This document shows positions 6,728 through 15,869 of a stretch of DNA of 34,177 nt, piece by piece. The translations under genes were made by a program, and so were the position numbers. Under the pieces are notes generated by a model. It saw only the letters and a program-made list of their open reading frames with translations. It searched no databases and was not told the origin of the DNA. This DNA is from Chloroflexi bacterium SZAS-1 (GTDB lineage: Bacteria > Chloroflexota > Chloroflexia > Chloroflexales > Roseiflexaceae), in the NCBI GenBank assembly GCA_018266315.1, contig JAFEAS010000026.1:1-34177 (forward strand), read 5' to 3'. How positions within the stretch are numbered: the stretch's first letter is position 1; each line of letters starts with the position of its first letter.

Positions 6728-8209
6728 GTGTCTGGCGACGCGATCGTACTGGGTATTGATGTTGGTACAACCAACTGCAAGGTGCTGGCGTTCGATCTGG
6801 CTGGCGGCCTGTGCGCATCTGCCAGCGCGCCTACGCCTATTGAGCGGCCCCGGCCTGGTTGGGTGGAACATCCTCCTGAGGCGTTGTGGCAGGTAATCGT
6901 CGGGCTTATTCGGCAGGTAGTAGCCCAGGTTGCGCCCAGCCGCGTGCGCGGTGTTGCTGTGGCGAGTATGGCCGAGGCCGGGCTGCTTGTTGGTGCGGAC
7001 GGGCGCGCGCTGCACTCGATTATCTCATGGAATGATAGCCGTAGCGATGTGTTCTATCGCGCCTGGCTGGAACATTTTGGTACTGAGCGTTTTCGTGCGG
7101 TGGTTGGCAACCGCCCCAGCCCAATTTTCAGCGTCTTTAAGCTGCAATGGTTGCGCGATTTTCTGCCGGATGCGTATGCTACAGCTGCGTGCTGGCTGCA
7201 TGTCTCCGATTATATCGCGTTTCGGCTGTGTGGCGTGCAAGCAACCAGCCCTTCGCTGGCCTCACGCACGATGCTCCTTGATCTTGCGCATGTGGAATGG
7301 TCGAGCACTGTGGTGGCAGCGGCAGAGCTGCGCGCCACGCTGTTGCCGCCGCTGGTGCCAGCTGGTGTGCCATTGGGCTATATCAACGCAACCGCTGCGG
7401 CAGCAACTGGCCTGCCTACCGATGCTGTGGTGAGTTGCGGCGGCCACGACCATAGCTGTGGTGCACTGGCGGCGGGTGTATACGACGAAGGAGTGGCGCT
7501 CGATTCAATGGGTACGGCTGAGCCAGCATTCCTCGCACTTCACGCTTTGCCGCCTACCCTGCCCGAAACCATCGTCAGCTCGCTTGGGGCGCATGTTGTC
7601 CCAGGTCGGTTCTATACATCGAAAGGCATCCGCAATGCGGGCGGCTCGGTTGAGTGGGCTGCGCGTGCCCTGGCTATGGGTAGTGCCGCCGCGTTGATGC
7701 AGGCGGCAGCCCAGGCTGCGCCAGGCGCGGGCGGCGTGCTATTTCTGCCGCGCCTGACCCCCGCCGACCGTGGTGGATGGGTTGGCCTCACCGCCGATGC
7801 TGGCCCGCCCGAATTGGCCCGCGCTGTGGTAGAGGGTCTGGCTTGTGAGTGGCGGGCAAACCTTGAGCTGATTGAGCGTAGTGTGGCTCAGCGCGCGCGC
7901 GAGGTGCGGGCGATCGGTGGCGGCACGCGTGCCGATGTATGGGTACAGATTAAGGCCGATGTGCTGGGTCAGCCGCTCTATGTGCTCGATTTGCCCGAAA
8001 GTGTTGCGCTAGGCGCAGCATTGTTGGGTGGCCTGGCTGCGGGAGTCTACAATACGATCGAAGCTGCAACCGCGCATCTCAGGCTGCGCCGCCGCGTGGT
8101 TACGCCCGACCCGGAGCGCGCTGTGTTTTATCAGCAGCACTACCACGAGCGCTACCTGCGCTTACCCGCTGCGCTCGGTGGCCTTGGGTCGTTCCCTGTT
8201 AGTATGTAG
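6728..8209 (+). CDS. FGGY-family carbohydrate kinase (xylulokinase/gluconokinase-like)
   Basis: A 493-residue sugar kinase with both FGGY lobes. The N-terminal ATP phosphate-1 loop is LGIDVGTTNCKVLAFD (8-23). The mid-protein SCGGHDHSCGALAAG and a later GGGTRADVWVQIKADVLGQPL with ESVALGAALLG are the classical ribulokinase/xylulokinase signatures. The exact sugar cannot be fixed from sequence; xylulose, gluconate or a related polyol are plausible. The start is a GTG at 6728 with GGAG about 8 nt upstream. No sugar transporter or isomerase is adjacent, so the pathway context is missing. A methyltransferase gene follows after 7 nt. Confidence 0.9.
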   Translation: MSGDAIVLGIDVGTTNCKVLAFDLAGGLCASASAPTPIERPRPGWVEHPPEALWQVIVGLIRQVVAQVAPSRVRGVAVASMAEAGLLVGADGRALHSIISWNDSRSDVFYRAWLEHFGTERFRAVVGNRPSPIFSVFKLQWLRDFLPDAYATAACWLHVSDYIAFRLCGVQATSPSLASRTMLLDLAHVEWSSTVVAAAELRATLLPPLVPAGVPLGYINATAAAATGLPTDAVVSCGGHDHSCGALAAGVYDEGVALDSMGTAEPAFLALHALPPTLPETIVSSLGAHVVPGRFYTSKGIRNAGGSVEWAARALAMGSAAALMQAAAQAAPGAGGVLFLPRLTPADRGGWVGLTADAGPPELARAVVEGLACEWRANLELIERSVAQRAREVRAIGGGTRADVWVQIKADVLGQPLYVLDLPESVALGAALLGGLAAGVYNTIEAATAHLRLRRRVVTPDPERAVFYQQHYHERYLRLPAALGGLGSFPVSM

Positions 8210-8216
8210 GGGCAGT

Positions 8217-8819
8217 ATGGATGCAGAAACAATCGCGGCGTATGAGAACGCTGCCGCACTCTATTGTGCACAGTATCGGCTAATCTTGCCCTCTGAACTT
8301 CGCCAGTTTGCCTATGCTGCCTTTCGCACCGGCCAGCCCACCGCCGATATTGGCTGTGGTAGCGGGCGCGATGTAGCGTGGCTCAACCAGCAAGACTTCC
8401 CAACAGTTGGTTACGATGTGTCGCCAGCAATGTTAGCAGAGGCGCGCCTGGCCTACCCAAACATTGATGTACGCGCGGAGTATCTGCCTGAGCTGGTGGG
8501 CATTGCAGATAGCAGCTATGCAAATATTCTTTGTTGCGCCACATTGATGCACTTGCCTGCGCCAGAATTGCCCGCTGCTTTTCATAACCTGGCCCGGGTG
8601 TTGCAGCCTGGTGGGCGGCTGTTGTTTTCAGTGCGTTCGAGCCAGGGAAGTGCAATGCGTGAGGCCGATGGGCGGCTGTTTACGCCATTGAGCCGCGATG
8701 CGCTAACTCAACGCCTCGATGCGGTTGGTATGCATATATTGCATATGCGCGATGATGCCGATACCTACCGAAAAGGCATCACCTGGTTGATTGTGCTAGC
8801 TGAGAAAACTGCGCTATAG
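8217..8819 (+). CDS. Class I SAM-dependent methyltransferase
   Basis: A 200-residue protein of the Methyltransf_11/25 type. The SAM-binding motif I is TADIGCGSGRD (42-52), with VGYDVSPAMLAEAR as the acidic loop, ANILCCATLMHLP as motif II/III and LQPGGRLLFSV as the post-motif strand. The substrate is unknown. The start at 8217 follows a GGGG-type site just after the kinase stop, seven nt away, so it is read from the same transcript. A longer frame reaching back to 8028 lies inside the kinase gene and is rejected. Confidence 0.87.
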   Translation: MDAETIAAYENAAALYCAQYRLILPSELRQFAYAAFRTGQPTADIGCGSGRDVAWLNQQDFPTVGYDVSPAMLAEARLAYPNIDVRAEYLPELVGIADSSYANILCCATLMHLPAPELPAAFHNLARVLQPGGRLLFSVRSSQGSAMREADGRLFTPLSRDALTQRLDAVGMHILHMRDDADTYRKGITWLIVLAEKTAL

Positions 8820-8868
8820 ACGCTATTGGCACAGGTGCTGCTGCCTAAAACCTACGAAAAGGTGACAG

Positions 8869-9615
8869 TTATGGCATCACCCAGCCGCCATCTATTGCCA
8901 GCACATGCCCGGTGATATAGGAGGCTTGCGGGGAAAGCAGAAATGCCACAGCCGGGGCGACTTCTTCTGGCGTGCCAAACCGGTGCATAGCAATTGCATC
9001 GGTGGCCCACTGGCGCAGCGCAGTAGGAATTGAACCCAGCAACTCGGTTTCGATATAGCCCGGGGCGACCACATTTGCCGTAATACCATCGCGCGCAACC
9101 TCGCGGGCCAGCGCGCGGGTAAGGCCCACCAGCCCGGCCTTAGCCGCTGCATAATTAGCCTGCCCAACATTCCCCGCCAGCCCGGCCAATGAGCCGATAT
9201 TCACAATGCGGCCATAGCTGCGCGCGCGCATCGGAGCAAGCACGGCGCGGCAGCAGAGAAATACGCCAGTGAGGTTCGTGTCGATAACCGCGCGCCATTG
9301 TTCGGGCTTCAAGCGCATCATGGGCGCATCGGCGGTGATGCCAGCGTTGTTCACCAGCATATCGATCTGGCCCCACTGTGCCAGGGCCGCCTCAATCATT
9401 CCTGCAACCGCAGCTTCGTTGGCAACATCGGCGGCGTGCATCATAGCGCTGCCCCCGGCGGCAGTAATGTCGGCTACAACTGCCTCGGCGGCGGTTGCAT
9501 TCGATTGGTAGTTCACCAGCACCCGCGCGCCTTGCCGTGCCAATTCAGTCGCAATCGCGCGCCCAATCCCCCGCGATGCCCCGGTAACAATTGCAACCTG
9601 GCCGTTAAACTGCAT
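8869..9615 (-). CDS. fabG: 3-oxoacyl-ACP reductase-type SDR
   Basis: A 248-residue short-chain dehydrogenase. It shows the TGASRGIG cofactor loop (11-18), NNAG (89-92), Asn114 and the catalytic Ser142-Tyr155-Lys159 triad in [20 protein letters not shown], ending with [10 protein letters not shown]. This is the FabG type that reduces beta-ketoacyl-ACP with NADPH; some relatives reduce acetoacetyl-CoA. The start at 9615 fits the usual FabG N-terminus and has GAGGAG 11 nt upstream. An in-frame ATG at 9663 lies only about 9 nt after a perfect TATAAT, so a near-leaderless longer form of 264 residues is possible. It is a single gene, convergent with the methyltransferase. Confidence 0.9.
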   Translation of the reverse strand: MQFNGQVAIVTGASRGIGRAIATELARQGARVLVNYQSNATAAEAVVADITAAGGSAMMHAADVANEAAVAGMIEAALAQWGQIDMLVNNAGITADAPMMRLKPEQWRAVIDTNLTGVFLCCRAVLAPMRARSYGRIVNIGSLAGLAGNVGQANYAAAKAGLVGLTRALAREVARDGITANVVAPGYIETELLGSIPTALRQWATDAIAMHRFGTPEEVAPAVAFLLSPQASYITGHVLAIDGGWVMP

Positions 9616-9672
9616 TGCGGCGTTTGCTCCTCTGCCTGGCTCAATGTGATTGAACATCGCCATATATGCGCG

Positions 9673-9678
9673 ATTATA
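9673..9678 (-). promoter_or_regulatory. Candidate -10 box for fabG
   Basis: TATAAT on the minus strand. The predicted start of transcription near 9666 is only about 3 nt before the upstream ATG at 9663. No strong -35 hexamer is visible. Confidence 0.5.
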
Positions 9679-9846
9679 CTACGCGGCGAGCGCATGCTTG
9701 TCGTTCTGTGAACAACAATTTATCAAATATTATGATCTGATCATTAAGCATTCACCAACATACGCTATATTGTAGTCCGAAGGAAGGGTGTGGTTATCGG
9801 ATCGGTCAGGCAGCGTAGGCTACCTGGCCGTTTCGATTCCTGGCGG

Positions 9847-9875
9847 TTGCGCGCTGCACCGTAGGCTGCTACAAT
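9847..9875 (+). promoter_or_regulatory. Promoter of the response-regulator gene
   Basis: TTGCGC (9847-9852), a 17-nt spacer and TACAAT (9870-9875). Transcription would begin near 9882, giving a leader of about 32 nt before the ATG at 9914. Confidence 0.6.
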
Positions 9876-9913
9876 GCGGAAGAACAGGATTCTGCGCGCT
9901 GCTACGATTGCCT

Positions 9914-10603
9914 ATGTCACATATTCTCATAGTTGAAGATGAAAACGAGATCGCTGGCTACCTGCGCCGTGGCCTCGCATTCGAGGGCTTCTCGGTTGAG
10001 ATTGCTAGTACAGGTACGGCCGCATTAGCCGCGGCCCGCGAGCGCCCGCCAGATCTGGTTGTGCTTGATATTATGCTGCCGGGTGTGGATGGACTGGAAG
10101 TTGCGCGGCGTCTGCGCTCGGCTTCGGATGTGCCGATTATTATGCTCACTGCGCGCGATGCAGTGCCTGATCGGGTGGCAGGGTTAGAAGCTGGAGCCGA
10201 CGACTACCTGGTGAAACCGTTCGCCTTTGAAGAATTATTGGCGCGTATTCGTGTGCAGCTGCGCCGCCGCCAGCGCGATGAGCAACCAGTGGTGCTGCGC
10301 TATGGCGTGCTTATGATGGATACCGCTGCGCACGAAACCCAGATCGGCCAGCGGCGCGTTGAGCTAACCGCCAAGGAATACGAGCTGCTTGAGCTGTTTA
10401 TGCATCACCCACAGCAGGTACTTACGCGCGAGGTCATTTACGACCGAGTGTGGGGTTACGACTTCGGTGGTGAAAGTAACATCATTGAGGTGTATGTGCG
10501 CTATTTGCGCCAGAAGCTGGAAGCTGCAGGTGAGCCGCGCCTGATCCATACAGTACGCGGCGTTGGCTATATTCTGCGCGAAGATGCCCATCTATCCGCT
10601 TGA
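9914..10603 (+). CDS. OmpR/PhoB-family response regulator
   Basis: A 229-residue two-component regulator. The receiver domain has the acidic pocket D9/E10, phospho-acceptor D52 in [12 protein letters not shown]79 and K101 in DDYLVKPF. The C-terminal winged helix starts around [13 protein letters not shown] and ends RYLRQKLE...[12 protein letters not shown], the typical OmpR DNA-binding domain. The start at 9914 aligns with receiver N-termini; the frame is open further upstream but runs through the promoter. No ribosome-binding site is obvious. No histidine kinase is adjacent, so it is an orphan here. The next gene encodes a membrane protein with a cyclase-like domain, a possible but unproven partner. 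Confidence 0.95.
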   Translation: MSHILIVEDENEIAGYLRRGLAFEGFSVEIASTGTAALAAARERPPDLVVLDIMLPGVDGLEVARRLRSASDVPIIMLTARDAVPDRVAGLEAGADDYLVKPFAFEELLARIRVQLRRRQRDEQPVVLRYGVLMMDTAAHETQIGQRRVELTAKEYELLELFMHHPQQVLTREVIYDRVWGYDFGGESNIIEVYVRYLRQKLEAAGEPRLIHTVRGVGYILREDAHLSA

Positions 10604-10766
10604 CGCCGCTTATTCTGAATATATGGCAATTTGTATATCTGGGTTTTGATAGGCTTTCAGATACCGTGCTCTCCCCTGTCACACACTCGTAATCTCCTAA
10701 TCTCGGTAGCAACCCCATTTGCGTGCTATTCTCTTACCCCATTACACAAGGATAGTACGCAATCAT

Positions 10767-11699
10767 ATGGATGCACAAAAACGCTCACTACTGGGATTCT
10801 CGTTACAGCTTCGTTCCATTGGTGTGCTCATCATCCTAGGCATTGCCGCTGTGTTGCTAATATGGTCGGGCCAGCTGGCGGCGGCGGCGTTGCTTCCGCT
10901 AGTGCTACTGCTGCTTCGTGCGCTCGATGTGCGCGATCGCCGCGCGCAGGAACTAGCCCGCCGCATTGCCGATGAGCAGCAGGTTGAGAAGGTGGAAGTA
11001 CCAAGCGGCGCCTGGGGCGAGCTGGCCCGTGCCATCAATATGCTACTGCACGAGCGCCTGGTGGGTCAGCGCATGCGCGACGCCCTGCCAGCGCCGCTAC
11101 CGCTAGAGGCAGTGCAATCGCTGTTGGGCGGCGAGCTACTGACGCAAGGGCAATCGCGGCGTGTGGCGGTATTGCTGATTAGTGCGCCAGTGCGCGCGCC
11201 AGCCTGGGAGCAAGGTGTTCGGCGTACTGGAATGCAAGCCTGGCAGACCCTGGCCGCAGTGGTTCATACAGCGGCACAACATTACGGCGCTTTGCTTCAG
11301 CCCTGTGGTGATGGGGTGATGCTGGTGTTTGGTGCGTTTGATGAGCGTGCTTTACCCGATGTGTTGCGCGATGCGCTGGCAGCTGCGGAGCAGATTGAGC
11401 AGGGGTGGCGCGCTGAATCGACCAGCGGCGGCGCGCTAGCGCTGGCACTGGCGGGCGGCTATGCGCTCGCTACAGCGTTGCCAGGGTTAGGCTTCTGTGT
11501 GGTTGGCGCGCCGGTGGAGCAAGCTGTAGGCTTGCAGCAACTGGCCCTGCGTGCCCGGCGGTTTGGATTGATGTGCAGCGAAGAAGCGTACCAGGCGCTC
11601 CGCCGCGATCAGGGTGCGGCCTGGCAAGCGACCGAGCTACGGGTGTCGTTGGCTAATCGCCCGCCACAGGTGGTGTACCGCTGGGGCGATGCACCGTAG
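10767..11699 (+). CDS. Membrane protein with a degenerate class III cyclase-like domain
   Basis: A 310-residue protein with two hydrophobic helices near residues 17-60, a HAMP-like charged linker (RRAQELARRIADEQQ, about 67-85) and a C-terminal domain from about 130. In this domain RVAVLLISAP, HTAAQHYGALLQPCGDGVMLVFG and GGYALATALPG...VVGAPVEQAVGL follow the order of class III adenylate/guanylate cyclase domains. The first metal-binding aspartate (expected in F-x-D-I) is missing at LLISAP, while the second is kept in GDGVM. It is therefore probably catalytically inactive or altered. The start at 10767 places the membrane helices at the N-terminus; the ribosome-binding site is poor. It lies 163 nt after the response regulator on the same strand. 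Confidence 0.7.
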   Translation: MDAQKRSLLGFSLQLRSIGVLIILGIAAVLLIWSGQLAAAALLPLVLLLLRALDVRDRRAQELARRIADEQQVEKVEVPSGAWGELARAINMLLHERLVGQRMRDALPAPLPLEAVQSLLGGELLTQGQSRRVAVLLISAPVRAPAWEQGVRRTGMQAWQTLAAVVHTAAQHYGALLQPCGDGVMLVFGAFDERALPDVLRDALAAAEQIEQGWRAESTSGGALALALAGGYALATALPGLGFCVVGAPVEQAVGLQQLALRARRFGLMCSEEAYQALRRDQGAAWQATELRVSLANRPPQVVYRWGDAP

Positions 11700-11717
11700 C
11701 CGGTGTTCCACCTGCGC

Positions 11718-11723
11718 TATAAT
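11718..11723 (+). promoter_or_regulatory. Candidate -10 box for the DUF2071 gene
   Basis: A perfect TATAAT about 40 nt before the ATG at 11762. The -35 region is weak. Confidence 0.45.
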
Positions 11724-11761
11724 AGGGCGGTCTTCGTATTGCTGCCAGAAATGAGACCGCT

Positions 11762-12481
11762 ATGGCGCTACCTTTCTTGTCGGCACGCTGGTCGAATCTG
11801 TTCCTGCTCACCTATGCTGTGCCGCCCGAGCTGCTTATGCCGCGCCTGCCGCCTGGGCTGGCACTCGATACGCGCGATGGGCAGGCATTTGTGAGCCTGG
11901 TCGCCTTCGATTTCCTCGATACGCGTGTGCTGGGCATCCCCTGGCCGGGCTTCCGCAATTTCGCCGAGCTGAATCTGCGCTTCTATGTGCGGCGTGGCAC
12001 CGAGCGCGGCGTGATGTTTGTGCGCGAATTTGTGCCGCAACGCCTGGTAAGCTGGGTGGCGCGCACGCTATACAACGAACCCTATCGCGCTGCGCCGCTG
12101 CATAGCACGACCCACGCTTTGCCCGACCGAGTGATGATTGAGCACCGGCTGCGCTGGGCAGGCAAAACGCACACAATTAGTGCTACCGGCGCACGCCCAC
12201 CCATCCTGCCGCCCGAAACCAGCGCCGAGCATTTCTTCAAAGAACATCAGTGGGGCTACGGCCTCACTCATCGCGGCAAGCTGCTGCGCTACGAGGTGCG
12301 CCATCCCTTCTGGCAGATCTATCCGCTTCAGTCGTATCGCGTCGAGCTTGATTGGGCGAGCGTGTATGGCCCCGAATGGGCGCTGCTGGGCAAGATGCAG
12401 CCCTATTCAACGGTGCTAGCGGTTGGTTCGCCAGTACAGGTCTTCTTCGGGCGCACTCCCCCCAATAACGCTGACCAATAA
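11762..12481 (+). CDS. DUF2071 (YqjF-like) protein
   Basis: A 239-residue soluble protein. The N-terminal LSARWSNLFLLTYAVPPELLMPRLPPGL, the ELNLRFYVRRGTERGVMFVREFVP segment and the late HFFKEHQWGYG motif are typical of the DUF2071 family. These are predicted to share the acetoacetate-decarboxylase-like fold, with no settled function. There is no signal peptide or membrane segment. It stands alone on its own apparent promoter between the cyclase-like gene and the secreted oxidase. The downstream 275 nt contain no recognised gene or strong terminator. Confidence 0.88.
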   Translation: MALPFLSARWSNLFLLTYAVPPELLMPRLPPGLALDTRDGQAFVSLVAFDFLDTRVLGIPWPGFRNFAELNLRFYVRRGTERGVMFVREFVPQRLVSWVARTLYNEPYRAAPLHSTTHALPDRVMIEHRLRWAGKTHTISATGARPPILPPETSAEHFFKEHQWGYGLTHRGKLLRYEVRHPFWQIYPLQSYRVELDWASVYGPEWALLGKMQPYSTVLAVGSPVQVFFGRTPPNNADQ

Positions 12482-12756
12482 ATGCTGCCCGCTATGGGCG
12501 GCTGTCAGTACTCCCCCATATCTGCCGCTGCGCTTCCGCTAACCCTGCGCGAACGACGGGTTATCGCTGATTGATTGTTGGTATCGTCGGCGTTCCGCTC
12601 GCGGTGTATGTATACGCGCCGCACCGCGGCCCGTTTGTATGCCCGTACTCGTACCGAATGATACCTGTGAGCCTGGCTGCTCATCTGCTGCGCGTTGTGT
12701 CGTTGGTTGGCCCGCGCCGTTCTTGTGTCCCGGTTATATAGCGATTGAGGAACACT

Positions 12757-15700
12757 ATGCTACGACGTTTTCGCACAAACCCTGTACGCCACGCTTTGCT
12801 GCTGGTGTTGGTGCTTGGCCTCATGTTGCCTTTGCCCAGCCTGCCCGCGCTCGCTCAGACGCCCGATCAGGTTGGTGAGTGGGGCGCAGTGCTGAATTGG
12901 GGCATCCAGGGCAAGCATATGGTGCTGATGCACAACGGCAATATTCTTGTCTGGTCGACGGGCGATAGTGCGCGGGTGTGGAACCCAGCGACCGGCACGT
13001 TCATATTGACTCCGGCGCTGTTTGGCGACCTGCACTGTGCAGGCCAGGTAACCCTGGCCGATGGCCGCGTGATGGTAATCGGCGGGCAGAATGGCTCCAC
13101 CCATAATGGCATTGCCGTGAATGCGCTGTTTGACCCATATACCAATAGCTGGACACAGGGCGCGTCGATGGCCTACGACCGCTGGTACCCCACTGCTACC
13201 ACCTTACCCGATGGGCGAGTGCTGGCTACCTCAGGCGACCGACCCGATGGCACGCGCGCAACGATTCCCGAAATCTACGATCCGCAGACGAATAGCTGGA
13301 CACAGCTGACAGCAGCGAATCGGCAGCAGGGCCTGTATCCACTGACATTCGTGCTGCCCGATGGACGGCTGTATGAAGCTGGAACCTTTAACCAGACTTA
13401 TTTCCTGAATACTGCTACTCAAACGTGGACGAGTGGCCCGCTCAATACCTTTGGTAGCGATGCCTATGCTGAGTCGGCGGTGATGTATGCCCCGGGCAAA
13501 ATCTTGCGCGCAGGCGGCGGCGACCCGGCCTTTGCCAGTGCGGCGACGATTGACCTGAGCGGTACAACTGCTGCTCCGCAGTGGAAGTTGATCAACTCAA
13601 TGTCCTTCCCGCGCCGCCGCCACAATCTGGTGTTGCTGGCCGATGGGCAAGTGATGGCGGTGGGTGGTACGCGCCAGGCCGATAGCGATGGATTGGCGGT
13701 GCTTGAGGGCGAGATCTGGAATCCGATCACCACGCAATGGAGTACTGTAGCACCAATGACTGAGGCGCGGATGTATCATTCCTCGGCGCTGCTTTTGCCC
13801 GATGGGCGCATACTCACAGCCGGGGGCGAAGCCGACGGTCGGCTGCATGCCCAAATCTACTCGCCGCCCTACCTGTTCAAGGGCACGCGCCCAACGATAA
13901 CTTCCGCCCCCGATCTGGCCGCATATGGCACCACATTTACGATTGAAACACCCAATGCGGCAACAATCGAATCGGTTGCGCTGATTCGCCCATCGGCAGT
14001 AACCCACGCCTTCGATATGAACCAGCGCTACGTGCCGCTCACATTCAGCAAAACGGCGAGCGGCTTGAGTGTCACTGCGCCAGCGAATGGGAATATTGCA
14101 CCACCTGGCTACTATATGCTCATCATTAAAGATGCGAATGGCGTGCCTTCCGTTGCTAATTGGCTGCGCATTGATACCGCTGGGCAGCTTATGCCTGGCA
14201 GCATAAGTGGGCGCGTGACCGACAAAGCGGGTGGGCAGGGCGTGAGTGGCGCTACCGTGAGCTACAGCGGTGGGAATACAACAACCGCTGCCGATGGCAG
14301 CTATACGCTGAACGGTGTGCTCGTAGGTGAACATGTTGTGCGCGTGGCGGCCCCCGGCTATGCCACCGCATCGTCGGCGCTGTATGCACAGGGCGGTGGT
14401 GCGGCGACGCTTGATTTCGCATTAGCGCCGCCCGCCACGCTTCATGGCACCGTCACCCAGCAAGGCAGTGGCATGCCAATCGTTGGCGCAACAATTACCT
14501 ATATTGGCGGCTTAGTCACCACCGATATTGATGGCAGCTATACGATTAACGGCATTGAATCGGGCAGCCGTGCGATTGCGGTAGCCGCAACTGGCTATCA
14601 GAGCAGCGAGCAGCTCGTCGATTTGCCGCCAAATGGCACGGTCACGCTCGCTCTAACACTAACGCCCAAACCAACCTACATTGCAGGCGAAGTGCGTAAT
14701 AGCATCACCAACGAGCCGATTGTCGGCGCAACGGTTACCTATAGTGGCGGCGCGGAGAGCGCAACCACCGACGCGCTTGGCCGCTACCAGCTTGATAACA
14801 CTCCGCCTGGAACGCATACCGTTACGGTTGCAATGAATGGCTATATTGGTGCATCGCAGAGTGCGGTGGTCACACTTGGTGCTTATACCATCACCGATTT
14901 CGCGCTCGACCCCACCAGCGCCGCGCCGTTACTGTTCATACCCACTGCCGACAGCTACACCGACGCGGCGAACCCAGCGACAAACTACGGTACGGCCCAG
15001 CGCCTGCTGCTCGATAAAGATAATAACGGCCCGATCTACACATCGTACCTGCGCTTCAATGTTGCGGGCCTCAGCCGTGAGCTGCGCAGCGCAACCCTGC
15101 GCCTGTATGTACAAAATGGTACCGATAAAGGCGGCGCGCTGTACGCTGTGCCCAATACATACCAGGGTAGCAACGCCGCCTGGGAAGAAACAGCACTGAA
15201 CCAGAATAATGCGCCTGTGCTCAACGGTACGCCGATCAGCACCATCGGCAGCGCGCCAATTGGCACCTGGGTCGAGTTCGATGTCACAGTGGCGATTACG
15301 GGCAATGGCGTGTATAGTTTCGCCCTCAAGCCCAAATCGTCGGACAAAGTGGAATATGCTGCGCGCGAAGACACTGTGCATGCGCCGCAGCTAGTGGTAC
15401 GGCAGGTGTTGGCACCGCCGCCGCAGATCAGTAGCTTCAGCCCAACCTTCGGGCCAGCTGGCACTGAGGTGACAATTCAAGGGAATGGGTTTCTCGATGT
15501 CGCTGAAGTAGCCTTTAATGGGCAGCCAGCTAGCCAGCTTACGGTCGATTCAACGACACAGATGCGCGCAGTGGTGCCAGCTGGCGCAACAACTGGGCCA
15601 ATAGGTGTGGTGGCGGTGGGCGGGGCAGCTAATAGTGGAATACCCTACTCCGTCACTGTTACACCGCCACCTACCACAATCTATCGTACTTTTGTGCCAC

Positions 15701-15777
15701 TGGGCAGTAACGGCCGGAGTAGCCAGGCTGCCCCACGTCTGCGTTCGCCCCTGAGCGCCTATATCTGTTTGCCATAA
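12757..15777 (+). CDS. Secreted copper-radical oxidase (galactose oxidase-like) with CarboxypepD_reg, DNRLRE and IPT/TIG modules
   Basis: A 1006-residue exported protein. A Sec signal peptide covers about residues 1-34 and ends ALAQ. The kelch beta-propeller plus DUF1929-like domain (35-475) keeps the galactose-oxidase copper-site residues: Cys94 (GDLHCAG) and Tyr144 (RWYPTA) for the Cys-Tyr cofactor, Tyr340-His341 (ARMYHSS) and His417 (VTHAFD). It should oxidise a primary alcohol or aldehyde to produce hydrogen peroxide. It is followed by three carboxypeptidase-regulatory repeats (about 479-555, 560-638, 640-718), a DNRLRE domain (725-884) and an IPT/TIG domain (888-970), all likely surface or carbohydrate-binding modules. 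The start is chosen for GAGG 7 nt upstream. It is monocistronic, and the substrate is unknown. Confidence 0.92.
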   Translation: MLRRFRTNPVRHALLLVLVLGLMLPLPSLPALAQTPDQVGEWGAVLNWGIQGKHMVLMHNGNILVWSTGDSARVWNPATGTFILTPALFGDLHCAGQVTLADGRVMVIGGQNGSTHNGIAVNALFDPYTNSWTQGASMAYDRWYPTATTLPDGRVLATSGDRPDGTRATIPEIYDPQTNSWTQLTAANRQQGLYPLTFVLPDGRLYEAGTFNQTYFLNTATQTWTSGPLNTFGSDAYAESAVMYAPGKILRAGGGDPAFASAATIDLSGTTAAPQWKLINSMSFPRRRHNLVLLADGQVMAVGGTRQADSDGLAVLEGEIWNPITTQWSTVAPMTEARMYHSSALLLPDGRILTAGGEADGRLHAQIYSPPYLFKGTRPTITSAPDLAAYGTTFTIETPNAATIESVALIRPSAVTHAFDMNQRYVPLTFSKTASGLSVTAPANGNIAPPGYYMLIIKDANGVPSVANWLRIDTAGQLMPGSISGRVTDKAGGQGVSGATVSYSGGNTTTAADGSYTLNGVLVGEHVVRVAAPGYATASSALYAQGGGAATLDFALAPPATLHGTVTQQGSGMPIVGATITYIGGLVTTDIDGSYTINGIESGSRAIAVAATGYQSSEQLVDLPPNGTVTLALTLTPKPTYIAGEVRNSITNEPIVGATVTYSGGAESATTDALGRYQLDNTPPGTHTVTVAMNGYIGASQSAVVTLGAYTITDFALDPTSAAPLLFIPTADSYTDAANPATNYGTAQRLLLDKDNNGPIYTSYLRFNVAGLSRELRSATLRLYVQNGTDKGGALYAVPNTYQGSNAAWEETALNQNNAPVLNGTPISTIGSAPIGTWVEFDVTVAITGNGVYSFALKPKSSDKVEYAAREDTVHAPQLVVRQVLAPPPQISSFSPTFGPAGTEVTIQGNGFLDVAEVAFNGQPASQLTVDSTTQMRAVVPAGATTGPIGVVAVGGAANSGIPYSVTVTPPPTTIYRTFVPLGSNGRSSQAAPRLRSPLSAYICLP
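14191..14910 (+). repeat. Three tandem CarboxypepD_reg repeats within the oxidase gene
   Basis: Three consecutive units of about 240 nt, each encoding G-x-V...VSGATV-Y-GG...T-DGSYTLNG...GYxxA. The second and third units share nearly identical stretches around GGCGCAACxxTTACCTAT, which suggests internal duplication. Confidence 0.75.
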
Positions 15778-15869
15778 CGCTTATAGATTACGAGTATGGC
15801 AGCGGAAAGGAACTTTGGGGCGATAGGTTATGCGGTTTGAATCTGGTGCGAAAGAGGCGATCAGGATTG

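Noticed and set aside
8028-8216. N-terminal extension of the methyltransferase
   Set aside because: It lies within the FGGY kinase coding region; the ATG at 8217 with a nearby ribosome-binding site fits the family start.
13021-14130. CRISPR or DNA-level tandem repeat in the oxidase gene
   Set aside because: The periodicity comes from kelch propeller blades at protein level, with no exact direct repeats and spacers.
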